A stretch of 64,000 nt of DNA from assembly GCF_900102145.1 (NCBI RefSeq), contig NZ_FNBC01000006.1:1-64000 (forward strand), written 5' to 3'. Source of the stretch: Thermus arciformis (GTDB taxonomy: Bacteria; Deinococcota; Deinococci; Deinococcales; Thermaceae). The number at the start of each line of letters is the position of its first letter. The first letter of the stretch is position 1. The position numbers were made by a program, and so were the translations under genes. Positions 48,362-55,675 of this stretch are shown piece after piece. The notes beneath the pieces were generated by a model. It ran no database searches and was not told the origin of the DNA. It saw nothing but the letters and a program-made list of their open reading frames with translations.

Positions 48362-49308
48362 AAAGTCAGGACGACCTTCCCCCGCCCGTGGCCCGAATCC
48401 ATGCGGGCGTGGGCCTTGCGCAGGTTTTCCAAGCCGAAGGGCAGGACCTCGGCGAGGAGGGGCTTCGCCTGGCCCCGCTCAAAGAGGGGGCGCATCTCCT
48501 CCAGCCGCTTCCGCTCCCGGGTGAGGAAAACCCCGTAGAGGGTCTGGTTCTTGGTGTAGAGCCCGGAAAGGTTCCCCTGGGGAGGCAGGATGGTGGCGAT
48601 GCGGCCAAAGGGACGCACCACGGGGATCACCCGCTCCACCAGGTTCTCCCCCGCCGTCTCAAAGGCGGCGTCCACCCCCTGGCCCTCCGTGGCCCGGAGC
48701 ACCTCCTCCTGCCAAGGGCCCCGGTAGTCCAGGGCGAGGTCCGCCCCCAGTTCGGTGAGCACGGGAAGGTTCTCCCGGCTGGCCGTGGCGACGACGAAGG
48801 CCCCGGCCGCCTTGGCAAACTGCACGGCAAAGGAACCCACGCCGCCCACGCCCCCCATGACGAGGACCACTTCCCCAGGGCGCACCGCCAAGCGGCGCAC
48901 CACCGCTTCCCAGGCGGTTCCCCCCGCCAGGGGAATGGCCGCCGCTTCAGCGAAGGAGAGGTTCTTGGGCTTCCGGGCCACGAGGTTGGCGGGCACCGGG
49001 GTGTACTCCGCGTACGTCCCGTGGGGGTTGCCGAAGATCTCCGGGGTGTAGTAGACCTCGTCCCCCTCCCGGAGGTCCCTCACCCCAGGGCCCACCTTGG
49101 CCACCACCCCAGCGGCGTCGTACCCCAGAACGAAGGGGGGTTCCACCCCCGCCCAACGGCCAGCGGCCCGGATCTTGGCGTCCACGGGGTTCACGGCCAC
49201 GGCCAGGTTCCTCACCAAGACCTCCCCGGGCCCAGGCTCGGGCACGGGGAGGTCCCGCTCCTCCAGCATCTCTAGCCCGCCGAAGTCCTTGAGCACCACC
49301 GCGCGCAT
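48358..49308 (-). CDS. Zinc-free MDR-family NADPH:quinone oxidoreductase-like protein
   Basis: This 316-residue medium-chain dehydrogenase/reductase has an N-terminal GroES-like domain and a Rossmann domain with VLVMGGVGGVGSFAVQFAKA (about residues 147-166). Cysteine zinc ligands are absent, as in quinone oxidoreductases. The substrate is unknown; quinones or enones are typical. GGGAGG occurs upstream of the start. Confidence 0.82.
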   Translation of the reverse strand: MRAVVLKDFGGLEMLEERDLPVPEPGPGEVLVRNLAVAVNPVDAKIRAAGRWAGVEPPFVLGYDAAGVVAKVGPGVRDLREGDEVYYTPEIFGNPHGTYAEYTPVPANLVARKPKNLSFAEAAAIPLAGGTAWEAVVRRLAVRPGEVVLVMGGVGGVGSFAVQFAKAAGAFVVATASRENLPVLTELGADLALDYRGPWQEEVLRATEGQGVDAAFETAGENLVERVIPVVRPFGRIATILPPQGNLSGLYTKNQTLYGVFLTRERKRLEEMRPLFERGQAKPLLAEVLPFGLENLRKAHARMDSGHGRGKVVLTF

Positions 49309-49321
49309 AGGCTAGCCTCCC

Positions 49322-49356
49322 GAAAAAAACCTTAAAGGGGGGCTGAGCCCCCCTTT
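49322..49356 (-). terminator. Terminator of the DUF3197-like gene
   Basis: AAAGGGGGGC, a 3-nt loop and GCCCCCCTTT form a 10-bp stem; on the minus strand a run of seven T (49323-49329) follows after AAGG. It ends transcripts of the gene at 49370-49765. Confidence 0.8.
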
Positions 49357-49369
49357 GTGAAGAAGGTTC

Positions 49370-49765
49370 CTAAGCCGCCTGCTTGAGGTAGATCCCGGGG
49401 TCCGTGGGGTTGGCGATGGCGTTCACCCGCTTGACGATCTCCTCCGAGGGGTAGCCGAGGAGGGCGGTGAGCTCCCCCGGGGAGACCACGGCCTCGTAGA
49501 ACCTCCTAGCGCCCCGCTCCAGGAGAAGGCCCACCAGCTCGGAAAGGGCCTCCTCCCCCCCGGGGAAGGCGGGGCCGAAGGCGTCGGGGACGAGGAGGTC
49601 CTTCTTGCCCCCGTGGAGGAGGAGGGCGTAGCGGGCCCGGTCCCTTCGGTCCTGCCAGTCGGTGATGAGGTAGACCTTGGCCTCGGAAAGCTTCTGGCCG
49701 CCCAAGGCCGCCTTCAGGGCCTCGAGGCTCGCCCTAGGCGCGGCGCGCATGCCCACGCGTTCCAT
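49370..49765 (-). CDS. DUF3197-like small protein
   Basis: This 131-residue soluble protein is compact and without signal or membrane segments. I recognise it as probably DUF3197, a small family restricted to Thermus and Deinococcus with no known function. TAAGAT at 49772-49777 ends 6 nt before the ATG, and a terminator follows, so it is a single-gene, leaderless unit. Confidence 0.7.
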   Translation of the reverse strand: MERVGMRAAPRASLEALKAALGGQKLSEAKVYLITDWQDRRDRARYALLLHGGKKDLLVPDAFGPAFPGGEEALSELVGLLLERGARRFYEAVVSPGELTALLGYPSEEIVKRVNAIANPTDPGIYLKQAA

Positions 49766-49771
49766 GCCCCC

Positions 49772-49777
49772 ATCTTA
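49772..49777 (-). promoter_or_regulatory. -10 element TAAGAT of the DUF3197-like gene
   Basis: TAAGAT on the minus strand ends 6 nt before the ATG at 49765; leaderless. It lies in the 9-nt gap after the DinB-like gene. Confidence 0.5.
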
Positions 49778-50290
49778 CCCCTCCCCGGGAGGGGCAAAGC
49801 TCCCCAGGAGCTTGCGGGCGTAGATCACCTGCCCGGCGTGGTGCTGGGCGTGCTCCACCAGGTGATGGAGGACGTGGGCCCGGGGGGCTTCCACCCCCTG
49901 GCCTCCCACGGGGACGGGCTTCCCTAAATCCTCCTCCCCCACGCCCAAAAAGGCGGAAAGGAGCCCTTCCCAGGCCTCCCGGAAGCGGGCCACCACCGCC
50001 TCCTTGGGCTCAGGTTCCCCCAGAAGCTCCCACTCCCTGCCCCGTCTTGCCCACTCGGGGAGGTCCAGGCCCAGGGCGTAGTGGGCGAGGCGCAAGGAGC
50101 TTCCCGTGATGTGGCGCACCAGGCCCCCGATGGGGTTCACCCCCTCCTTGGGCCGCCACCAGAAGCCTTCCTCGGGAAGGTCAAAGGCCCACCTCTTTAG
50201 GTGGAGGGCCACTTCCTCTAGGCCCCGGACCCAGGCCGAGACCGCCGGGGGGACCCCCGGCACCAGGGGTTCCAGAAAGGGCGCAGGCAT
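49775..50290 (-). CDS. DinB/YfiT-like metal-binding four-helix protein
   Basis: This 171-residue protein has the DinB fold pattern: an N-terminal helix, GGLVRHITGSSLRLAHYAL in the middle and HHLVEHAQHHAGQVIYARKL near the C-terminus, giving the three histidines that bind a divalent metal. The family includes thiol-dependent transferases and stress proteins; the substrate here is unknown. TAGCAT at 50297-50302 ends 6 nt before the ATG. Confidence 0.82.
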   Translation of the reverse strand: MPAPFLEPLVPGVPPAVSAWVRGLEEVALHLKRWAFDLPEEGFWWRPKEGVNPIGGLVRHITGSSLRLAHYALGLDLPEWARRGREWELLGEPEPKEAVVARFREAWEGLLSAFLGVGEEDLGKPVPVGGQGVEAPRAHVLHHLVEHAQHHAGQVIYARKLLGSFAPPGEG

Positions 50291-50296
50291 ACCCCC

Positions 50297-50315
50297 ATGC
50301 TACACCCTGTAGACT
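50297..50315. promoter_or_regulatory. Divergent -10 pair: DinB-like gene (minus) and zinc-ribbon gene (plus)
   Basis: Minus TAGCAT (50297-50302) ends 6 nt before the DinB-like start and plus TAGACT (50310-50315) ends 7 nt before the GTG at 50323. Both genes are thus likely leaderless from a 32-nt intergenic region. Confidence 0.5.
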
Positions 50316-50322
50316 GGCCCCC

Positions 50323-50523
50323 GTGGAGGCGCTGGGCTTGATCCTCCTGGCGGGGGCGGCGTACCTCCTCTGGCGGGGGCGGGCCCCCCGGGGTTGCCCC
50401 CGGTGCGGCCTGCCCAGGGCCTTGGCCCTGGAGGTCCTCCGCCACCGGCGCTTCTGCCTCCACGTGGCCTTCCGCGCCTGCCCCTTTGACCCCAGGCGGG
50501 GGCTTTACCGCCAGCGGCGATGA
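50323..50523 (+). CDS. Small membrane-anchored zinc-ribbon protein
   Basis: This 66-residue protein has one N-terminal hydrophobic helix (residues 2-17), then CPRC (25-28) and two later cysteines (about 45 and 53), which could bind one metal ion. The GTG start is supported by the leaderless -10. Its stop overlaps the YkgJ-family gene, so the two are co-translated. The family is not recognised. Confidence 0.65.
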   Translation: MEALGLILLAGAAYLLWRGRAPRGCPRCGLPRALALEVLRHRRFCLHVAFRACPFDPRRGLYRQRR

Positions 50524-51125
50524 GGGTGGAGGAAGCCCACCAGGCCTTGGACCAAGACCTCGCGGACTACCTGGAGGGGAAGGGCGTGCGACCCTCCTGC
50601 AAGGCGGGGTGCTTCGCCTGCTGCTTCGGCTGGGTTACCCTAAGCCGCCTCGAGGGAGAGGCCCTCCTCCCCCACCTCACCGAGGCGCAGAAGGCCCGCC
50701 TCCTGGAGGAAGGCCCAAGGCGCCTCGCCCTCCTGGCCTGGGGCAAGGACCAGAAGGACTTCCCGAGCCGCTTCTTCCGAAGCCGCACCCCCTGCCCCCT
50801 CCTGGAAGGGGGGCTTTGCGGGGTCTACCCCCATAGGCCCCTCGCCTGCCGGGGGCTTCTCACGGAAGGGGACCCCGCCTTTTGCGCCCCCGAGGCCAAG
50901 CCCCCCCAAGGCCACTTCCTCCCCGTGCCCTGGCGCATGGCCCGCCTCAGGATGGAGGCCCTATGGGAGGAGGAGCGAGCCCGTTACGGCTTTCTTCTCC
51001 TCGGGGAGCTTGCGGGCCTCCTCTACCTCCTCCTGCGGGGGCTTCCCGAGGGGCGGGAGGCGGTGGAGGCCCTCCTGGAAGACCTCGGCGTCCTGGGGGG
51101 GCGGTGGGGGTTCCAGGTGGTGTAA
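50520..51125 (+). CDS. YkgJ-family cysteine cluster protein
   Basis: This 201-residue protein has the YkgJ pattern: CKAGCFACCFGWVTL near residues 27-41, CPLLEGGLCGVYPHRPLACR around 92-111, plus a later Cys. The cluster is thought to chelate zinc or iron. The role is unknown in the family. It overlaps the membrane zinc-ribbon gene by 4 nt; a bidirectional terminator follows. Confidence 0.85.
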   Translation: MRVEEAHQALDQDLADYLEGKGVRPSCKAGCFACCFGWVTLSRLEGEALLPHLTEAQKARLLEEGPRRLALLAWGKDQKDFPSRFFRSRTPCPLLEGGLCGVYPHRPLACRGLLTEGDPAFCAPEAKPPQGHFLPVPWRMARLRMEALWEEERARYGFLLLGELAGLLYLLLRGLPEGREAVEALLEDLGVLGGRWGFQVV

Positions 51126-51127
51126 AA

Positions 51128-51149
51128 GGGGCGGCCCAAGGGCCGCCTT
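51128..51149. terminator. Bidirectional terminator between the ykgJ-like gene and tRNA-Ser
   Basis: GGCGGCCC and GGGCCGCC form a stem of 7-8 bp with a tight loop. On the minus strand CCCCTTTTAC follows, so it ends tRNA-Ser transcripts and possibly those of the plus-strand gene. Confidence 0.65.
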
Positions 51150-51150
51150 C

Positions 51151-51242
51151 TGGCGGAGGGGGCGGGATTCGAACCCGCGAGGCCCCTTGCGGGGCCTACC
51201 GGTTTTCGAGACCGGCCCGTTCAACCGCTCCGGCACCCCTCC
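51151..51242 (-). tRNA. tRNA-Ser (anticodon CGA)
   Basis: This class II tRNA has acceptor GGAGGGG/CCCCTCC, anticodon stem CCGGT/ACCGG around CTCGAAA (anticodon CGA, reading TCG), a long variable arm GGCCCCGCAAGGGGCC, T-loop GTTCGAATC, discriminator G and an encoded CCA. Its first 22 nt also encode the end of the tilS fusion gene. Confidence 0.95.
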
Positions 51243-52750
51243 CTGCGCCGGGCAAAGAAGTCCCTTAAGAGCTTAGCACACTCCCCTTCCCGCACGCCAC
51301 CCTTCATCCTCCGGCCGTCGCCGAAGCGGGTGAGGGCCCCTTCCTTGAGGTTCTCCGTCCCGTAGACCACCTCCACCCCGGCCTCGAGGAGGGCATGGTG
51401 GCACATGCGGCAGGGCTCGAGGGTCACGTAGACCCGCCCCCCCCGGGCCTCCTTGCCCGCCTGGCGCAGGAGGAGGGCCTCCGCGTGGGCCGTGGGGTCC
51501 CCCGAGGCCTCCACCCGGTTGTGGGCGGTGTAGACCCGCTCCCCCACCACAAGGACCGCCCCCACGGGCACCTCCCCCTCCCCGAAGGCCTTCCTCGCCT
51601 CCTCCAGGGCGAGGCCCATCCAGCGCTCTTCGGGAGGCGGGGGGTAGAGGCCGTAGACCTCCTCTACCCTTTGGCCCTCCCCCCGCACGGGCCAGAGGGG
51701 CCTGAGCTCCTTGGGCACCCCCTTCTCCGCCAGGAACTCCACCAGGCGCTTGCGGCCAAAGGGCCTCTCCAGGTAGTCCCCGGGCCTCGCCCGGCGGAAG
51801 CCTGGGGGCAGGGGCACCTTGGGGGCGGGGGGGATGAGGAAAAGGGCCCCCCCCTGCCTGCGGGCGGTGTGCCCCCCGGGAAGGGTGCCCGCCTTCCCCC
51901 GCAAGGCCTCCTCCAGAAGGAGGACAAGCCGCTCCTCGGGGCGGAGGTCCAAGGCCTCCAGCACCCGGCGCAAGGCCCTCCGGCGCAGGGCCTCGGGAGC
52001 GTGGAGGAGAGGGGCCACCCGGTAGGCGGGGACGAAGAAGCGAGGGTCGGGGAGGAGGCGGGCTTGGGCCTCCCGCTCCAGAAAGCCCTCCTCGGCCTCC
52101 CGCGCCCGGGCGAAGCGGTAAAAGGCCTCCCGGGCCCGGGGAAAGCGCCTAAGGAGGAGGGGAAAAACCATGAGGCGCAGGTAGTTCCGGTCCAGGGAGA
52201 GGTCCTGGTTCGTGGGGTCCTCCCGCCAGGCCTCCCCCAGGGTCAGGAGGTAGTCCCTCAGCGCCTCCCGGGGGAAGGGAAGGAGGGGGCGGACCACGAG
52301 CCCCTCCTTTTCCCGGACGCCGAGGCCCCGGGCCGTGCCCTGGAGGAGCTTGAGGAGAACGGTCTCCGCCTGGTCGTCCAGGGTGTGGGCGGTGAGGATG
52401 GCCTTGGCCCCCCGCTCCTTGGCCACCCGGTGCAAAAAGGCGTAGCGGATCTCCCGGGCCAGGGCCTCGAGGTTCTCCCCCCTCGCCTCGGCCACCTTGG
52501 CCACCTCCACCCGCTCGCCCACGAAAGGGAAGCCCAGCCGCTCGGCCAAGGCCCGAACGAAGGCCAGGTCCTCGGGGCTTTCGGGGCGGAGGCCGTGGTC
52601 CAGATGGGCCACCACCCCCCACCGGCCCACCCGCTTCACCAGGTGGGCCAGGGCCACGGAGTCCCCTCCCCCCGAGACGGCGAGGACCAAGGGGTCCTGG
52701 GGGGCGAGGCGGGAAAGGCGCTCCCGGAAGGCCTCTTCAAGCGGACGCAA
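51221..52750 (-). CDS. tilS: tRNA(Ile)-lysidine synthase TilS fused to a TadA-like tRNA/nucleoside deaminase
   Basis: This is a 509-residue bifunctional protein. The N-terminal part (residues 1-330) is TilS, which converts C34 of tRNA-Ile to lysidine: PP-loop SGGGDS at 26-31 and HLDHGLRPES. The C-terminal part (about 370-500) is a zinc-dependent deaminase of the TadA type: HAE at 422-424 and PCRMC at 446-450, normally making inosine at tRNA-Arg A34. Both modify anticodon position 34. The final codons and stop lie inside the tRNA-Ser gene. Confidence 0.92.
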   Translation of the reverse strand: MRPLEEAFRERLSRLAPQDPLVLAVSGGGDSVALAHLVKRVGRWGVVAHLDHGLRPESPEDLAFVRALAERLGFPFVGERVEVAKVAEARGENLEALAREIRYAFLHRVAKERGAKAILTAHTLDDQAETVLLKLLQGTARGLGVREKEGLVVRPLLPFPREALRDYLLTLGEAWREDPTNQDLSLDRNYLRLMVFPLLLRRFPRAREAFYRFARAREAEEGFLEREAQARLLPDPRFFVPAYRVAPLLHAPEALRRRALRRVLEALDLRPEERLVLLLEEALRGKAGTLPGGHTARRQGGALFLIPPAPKVPLPPGFRRARPGDYLERPFGRKRLVEFLAEKGVPKELRPLWPVRGEGQRVEEVYGLYPPPPEERWMGLALEEARKAFGEGEVPVGAVLVVGERVYTAHNRVEASGDPTAHAEALLLRQAGKEARGGRVYVTLEPCRMCHHALLEAGVEVVYGTENLKEGALTRFGDGRRMKGGVREGECAKLLRDFFARRREGCRSG

Positions 52751-53135
52751 GCCCCGCCACCTCCGCCTTCAAGGTGGAGAGGCAGCAGCGCCCCCGGGGG
52801 TTCCGCTGGTCGCAGGCGCACCGCTTGGCCCTCACCCCCTCCTCCACCTGGGCCACGGGGTCCAGACCCCGGGCGAGGGCCTCCCGCAGGGACTCCCGGG
52901 TCCAGTCAAAGCAGTAGCAGACGAGGGAGGCCCCCTTGTCGTAGACGGGAAAGCGCACCTCCTCCAGGAGGTAGACCCCTTCGGCCCCGTAGTAGACCAC
53001 GGGGCAGCCGGGGTCTTGGCAGAGGTAGTGGGGGCTTTGGGGGTCCAGGCGGGCCAGGGCCTTGCCCACCAGGAAGTTCTTCACGGTCTTGAGGGGCACC
53101 TCCAGGCCTTCCCTCCCGTTTTGCGGGCAGCGCAT
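52737..53135 (-). CDS. CopZ N-terminal-domain-like iron-sulfur/zinc protein
   Basis: This 132-residue protein resembles the N-terminal [2Fe-2S]/zinc domain of Archaeoglobus CopZ: a PLKTVKNFL stretch, CQDPGCPVVYYGAEGVY around residues 39-55, and LVCYCFDWTRESLREAL around 71-87. Additional cysteines follow in RCACDQRNPRGRCC near the C-terminus. The copper-binding domain of CopZ is absent, so the role may be iron-sulfur or redox storage rather than copper. It overlaps the start of tilS by 14 nt and has a divergent leaderless promoter. Confidence 0.72.
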   Translation of the reverse strand: MRCPQNGREGLEVPLKTVKNFLVGKALARLDPQSPHYLCQDPGCPVVYYGAEGVYLLEEVRFPVYDKGASLVCYCFDWTRESLREALARGLDPVAQVEEGVRAKRCACDQRNPRGRCCLSTLKAEVAGLASA

Positions 53136-53141
53136 GGCTCC

Positions 53142-53151
53142 AGTCTACTAT
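53142..53151. promoter_or_regulatory. Overlapping divergent -10 elements
   Basis: Minus TAGACT (53142-53147) ends 6 nt before the CopZ-like start at 53135. Plus TACTAT (53146-53151) ends 9 nt before the CDGSH start at 53161. The hexamers share 2 bp inside a 25-nt intergenic region, so the two promoters should compete. Confidence 0.55.
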
Positions 53152-53160
53152 CATGGGGCC

Positions 53161-53370
53161 ATGCGCATCCGCTTTCGGGAAAACGGGCCCTACGTGGTGG
53201 AGCCCCCTCCGGGGGCCAAGGTCCGGTTCAACGGGGAGGAGCTCCCCCTGCCCAAGGGTAACCTGGCCCTTTGCCGTTGCGGGGCTTCCCAAAAGAAGCC
53301 CTTCTGCGACGGCAGCCACAAGGCCCTGGGCTTCCAGGCGGAGGCGGGCGAGATGCGGGCAGAAAGGTAA
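53161..53370 (+). CDS. CDGSH iron-sulfur protein (mitoNEET family)
   Basis: This 69-residue protein carries one CDGSH motif, CRCGASQKKPFCDGSHK at about residues 38-54, binding a [2Fe-2S] cluster with three Cys and one His. It matches the soluble single-domain NEET proteins known from Thermus. The ATG at 53161 is chosen by the promoter; the frame is open upstream into the divergent gene. A hairpin terminator follows. Confidence 0.92.
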   Translation: MRIRFRENGPYVVEPPPGAKVRFNGEELPLPKGNLALCRCGASQKKPFCDGSHKALGFQAEAGEMRAER

Positions 53371-53376
53371 AGGCGA

Positions 53377-53399
53377 GGCCCCGGGGGGTTCCCGGGGCC
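53377..53399. terminator. Bidirectional terminator between the CDGSH gene and tRNA-Val
   Basis: GGCCCCGGG, a 5-nt loop and CCCGGGGCC form a 9-bp stem lying between the CDGSH stop and the 3' end of the minus-strand tRNA-Val. T-runs are weak on both sides. Confidence 0.65.
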
Positions 53400-53402
53400 T
53401 TG

Positions 53403-53479
53403 TGGTGGGCGCGAGTGGACTTGAACCACCGACCCCTACCGTGTCAAGGTAGTGCTCTGGCCACCTGAGCTACGCGCCC
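53403..53479 (-). tRNA. tRNA-Val (anticodon GAC)
   Basis: Acceptor GGGCGCG/CGCGCCC, anticodon stem CTACC/GGTAG with loop TTGACAC (anticodon GAC, reading GTC), T-loop GTTCAAGTC, discriminator A and an encoded CCA. It lies 7 nt downstream of tRNA-Cys on the same strand. Confidence 0.95.
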
Positions 53480-53486
53480 TTGCCTT

Positions 53487-53561
<75 letters not shown>

Positions 53562-53630
53562 AAGCCGTAAGCTATGGTAGCACGCCCGCGCAAACCCTGT
53601 CAAGGAAAGCCCTTCCTCAGGGGAAAATGC

Positions 53631-53636
53631 TATGAT
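53631..53636 (+). promoter_or_regulatory. -10 element TATGAT of the 2-phosphoglycerate kinase gene
   Basis: TATGAT ends 8 nt before the ATG at 53645; leaderless. Confidence 0.5.
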
Positions 53637-53644
53637 GCCAGGCA

Positions 53645-55075
53645 ATGGGCGAGGTCTTCGTGCGCCTCAAGCGGGGCCGCTGGCCCCTTTCCAAGGGCCT
53701 TCTGGTGGAGGCCCTTCTGCCCCTAGGGGTGCCCCTCGAGGCCGCCCAGGCCGTGGCCCACACCGTGGAAGAGCGCCTCAAGGAGGAAGGGCGCAAGGAG
53801 GTGGGGCCCAAGGCCTTGCGGCAGGTCTTCCTGGAGGAGGTGGCGGGGGCATTGGGCCCGGAGGTGGCGGAAAGGCTCTCCCGGCAGACCCTTCCCTTTG
53901 AGGAGATCCTCGTCCTGAGGGGCAAGCGCCAGAGGCCCTTTTCCAAAGGCCTCCTCGCCCAAAGCCTCGAGGAAGCGGGCTTTCCCTTAAAGGAGGCCCA
54001 CGCCCTGGCCAAGGCGGTGGAGCGCCGCCTGAGGGAGATGGGGGTGAAGAGGATCTCCGCCCGCCGCCTGGAGGAGCTCGTGGCCGAGGAGGTGGCCCGG
54101 GCCAAGGGGAAGGGGGCGGGGGAGCGCTACCTCAAGCGCCAGGCCTTCGCCGGGGAGCTCTTCGTGGAGGAGGAGGGGGGCGAGCCCCGCATGCCCTTTT
54201 CCAAAGGCATCCTGGCCCAGTCCCTCATGGGCATCGGCCTCTCCCCGGAGCAGGCCTACCGCCTGGCCCGGGAGATGGAGCGGGCCCTGCGCCAGGAGGG
54301 GCGGCGGGTGGTGGGGCGCACGGAGCTCCGGGAACGGGTGTACCAGGCCCTCCTCAAGGAGGTGGGGGAGGAAGCGGCCCGCCGCTACCTCCTCCTGAGG
54401 AGCCTCAGGCGGAGCGCCCGGCCCGTGCACATCCTCATCGGGGGGGTCACGGGGGTGGGGAAAAGCGTCCTGGCCTCGGCCCTGGCCTACAGGCTGGGCA
54501 TCACCCACATCGTCCCCTCGGACGCCGTGCGGGAGGTCTTCCGGGCGAGCCTCTCCCAGGACCTCCTCCCCACCCTCCACCTCTCCACCTTTGAGGCCTG
54601 GAAGGCCCTCACCCCAGGCCTCCCCCGGGAGGAAAGCCACGAGGCCCGGGTCCTGCAGGGGTTTTTGGACCAGGTGGCCCGGGTGGCGGTGGGCCTCCGG
54701 GCCATCCAGGAGCGGAGCGCCCTGGAGGGCACCTCCATCGTCCTGGAGGGGGTCCACGTGGTGCCCCGTTACCTGGACCACCCCCACCGGGGGAAGGTCC
54801 TCACCGTGCCCATGCTGGTGGTCCTCCACGACGAGAAGCTCCACCGGGACCGCTTCCTCCTGCGCGACCGGGAGACGGGCCACGCCCGCCCCCAGGAGAA
54901 ATACCTAAAGCACTTCCCCGAGATCCGCCTCATCCAGGAGCACCTCCTCCTCCTGGCCCAGGAGGAAGGGATCCCCGTCATCCCCGGGGAGGACCTGGAC
55001 GAGGCGGTGGAAAAGGCCCTGGAGGTCCTGGTGGCCTACCTCGAGGCCCAAAGCCCGGAGGGTGCCCGTGCTTGA
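53645..55075 (+). CDS. 2-phosphoglycerate kinase with three N-terminal ATP-cone-like repeats
   Basis: This 476-residue protein has a C-terminal P-loop kinase domain (GGVTGVGKSVLASALA at about 266-281, then PSDAVREVFR) matching 2-phosphoglycerate kinase, which makes 2,3-bisphosphoglycerate in methanogens. The N-terminal half contains three copies of an ATP-cone-like unit starting PLSKGLL (about 14), PFSKGLL (about 97) and PFSKGIL (about 187), each followed by a helix pair. Usually one cone is present. Its role in Thermus is not established; compatible-solute or phosphoglycerate metabolism is an inference. Confidence 0.8.
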   Translation: MGEVFVRLKRGRWPLSKGLLVEALLPLGVPLEAAQAVAHTVEERLKEEGRKEVGPKALRQVFLEEVAGALGPEVAERLSRQTLPFEEILVLRGKRQRPFSKGLLAQSLEEAGFPLKEAHALAKAVERRLREMGVKRISARRLEELVAEEVARAKGKGAGERYLKRQAFAGELFVEEEGGEPRMPFSKGILAQSLMGIGLSPEQAYRLAREMERALRQEGRRVVGRTELRERVYQALLKEVGEEAARRYLLLRSLRRSARPVHILIGGVTGVGKSVLASALAYRLGITHIVPSDAVREVFRASLSQDLLPTLHLSTFEAWKALTPGLPREESHEARVLQGFLDQVARVAVGLRAIQERSALEGTSIVLEGVHVVPRYLDHPHRGKVLTVPMLVVLHDEKLHRDRFLLRDRETGHARPQEKYLKHFPEIRLIQEHLLLLAQEEGIPVIPGEDLDEAVEKALEVLVAYLEAQSPEGARA

Positions 55076-55406
55076 GGCCCTGGCCTTCCCCCTCCTCTTG
55101 GCCCTCGCCCTTCGGCTGGAAAGGCGGCTTCCCCTCTGGGCCCTGGGGGTGTGGCTCAACCTCCTCTGGTTCGTCTACGAGAACGAGTGGGGCTCGGGGT
55201 GGCTCGCCTACCTGCGGGGCCTGGGGGCGGGCTTCTTCCTGGCGGCGGGCTACGGGAGGCCGGGCCTCGCCTGGGCCCTCACCCCCTGGCCCCTCCTCCT
55301 CTACCTGCGCCTGGACCTGAGGGAAGCCCTGCTTTACCTCCCCGCCATGGGGGAAGGCCTCCTCCTCGGGGCCCTCCTCTACCTGGCGGGCTTCCGCAGG
55401 CGGTAG
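55062..55406 (+). CDS. Small integral membrane protein, unknown function
   Basis: This 114-residue protein has about four membrane helices, rich in Leu, Trp and Gly. It starts with a GTG inside the last 14 nt of the kinase gene, so it is co-translated, and its end overlaps the convergent membrane protein gene by 28 nt. The family is not recognised. Confidence 0.6.
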   Translation: MPVLEALAFPLLLALALRLERRLPLWALGVWLNLLWFVYENEWGSGWLAYLRGLGAGFFLAAGYGRPGLAWALTPWPLLLYLRLDLREALLYLPAMGEGLLLGALLYLAGFRRR

Positions 55407-55675
55407 GCCAAATAGGGAAGCCCGAGGCCCAAGGCCCCGCCCAAAAGGGCGTGGAGGGGGTAGCCGAAGAGGACCTGCAGGAGGAGGTACAGGGCCAAAA
55501 GCCCGAGAAAGAGGGGCACGGGGAAGGGCCTCTCGCCGTAGGCCAAGCCCGCCCCTCCCAAGGCCAGGCCCAAGGCCAGGGCGATGCCCTCCTGGTTCGG
55601 GCGGAACCAGAGGAAGTACACGTACCCCGCCACCCCCAAGAGGGAAAGGGCCTGGGCCAGGCGGTTGGGGTCCAT
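55379..55675 (-). CDS. Small integral membrane protein (98 aa)
   Basis: This 98-residue protein starts MDPNRLAQALSLLGVAGYV and has about four hydrophobic helices separated by short charged turns. The ATG at 55675 overlaps the upstream gene stop by 1 nt (TGATG); the much longer open frame upstream is antisense-like sequence. It forms a pair with the next membrane protein. Function unknown. Confidence 0.65.
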   Translation of the reverse strand: MDPNRLAQALSLLGVAGYVYFLWFRPNQEGIALALGLALGGAGLAYGERPFPVPLFLGLLALYLLLQVLFGYPLHALLGGALGLGLPYLAYRLRKPAR

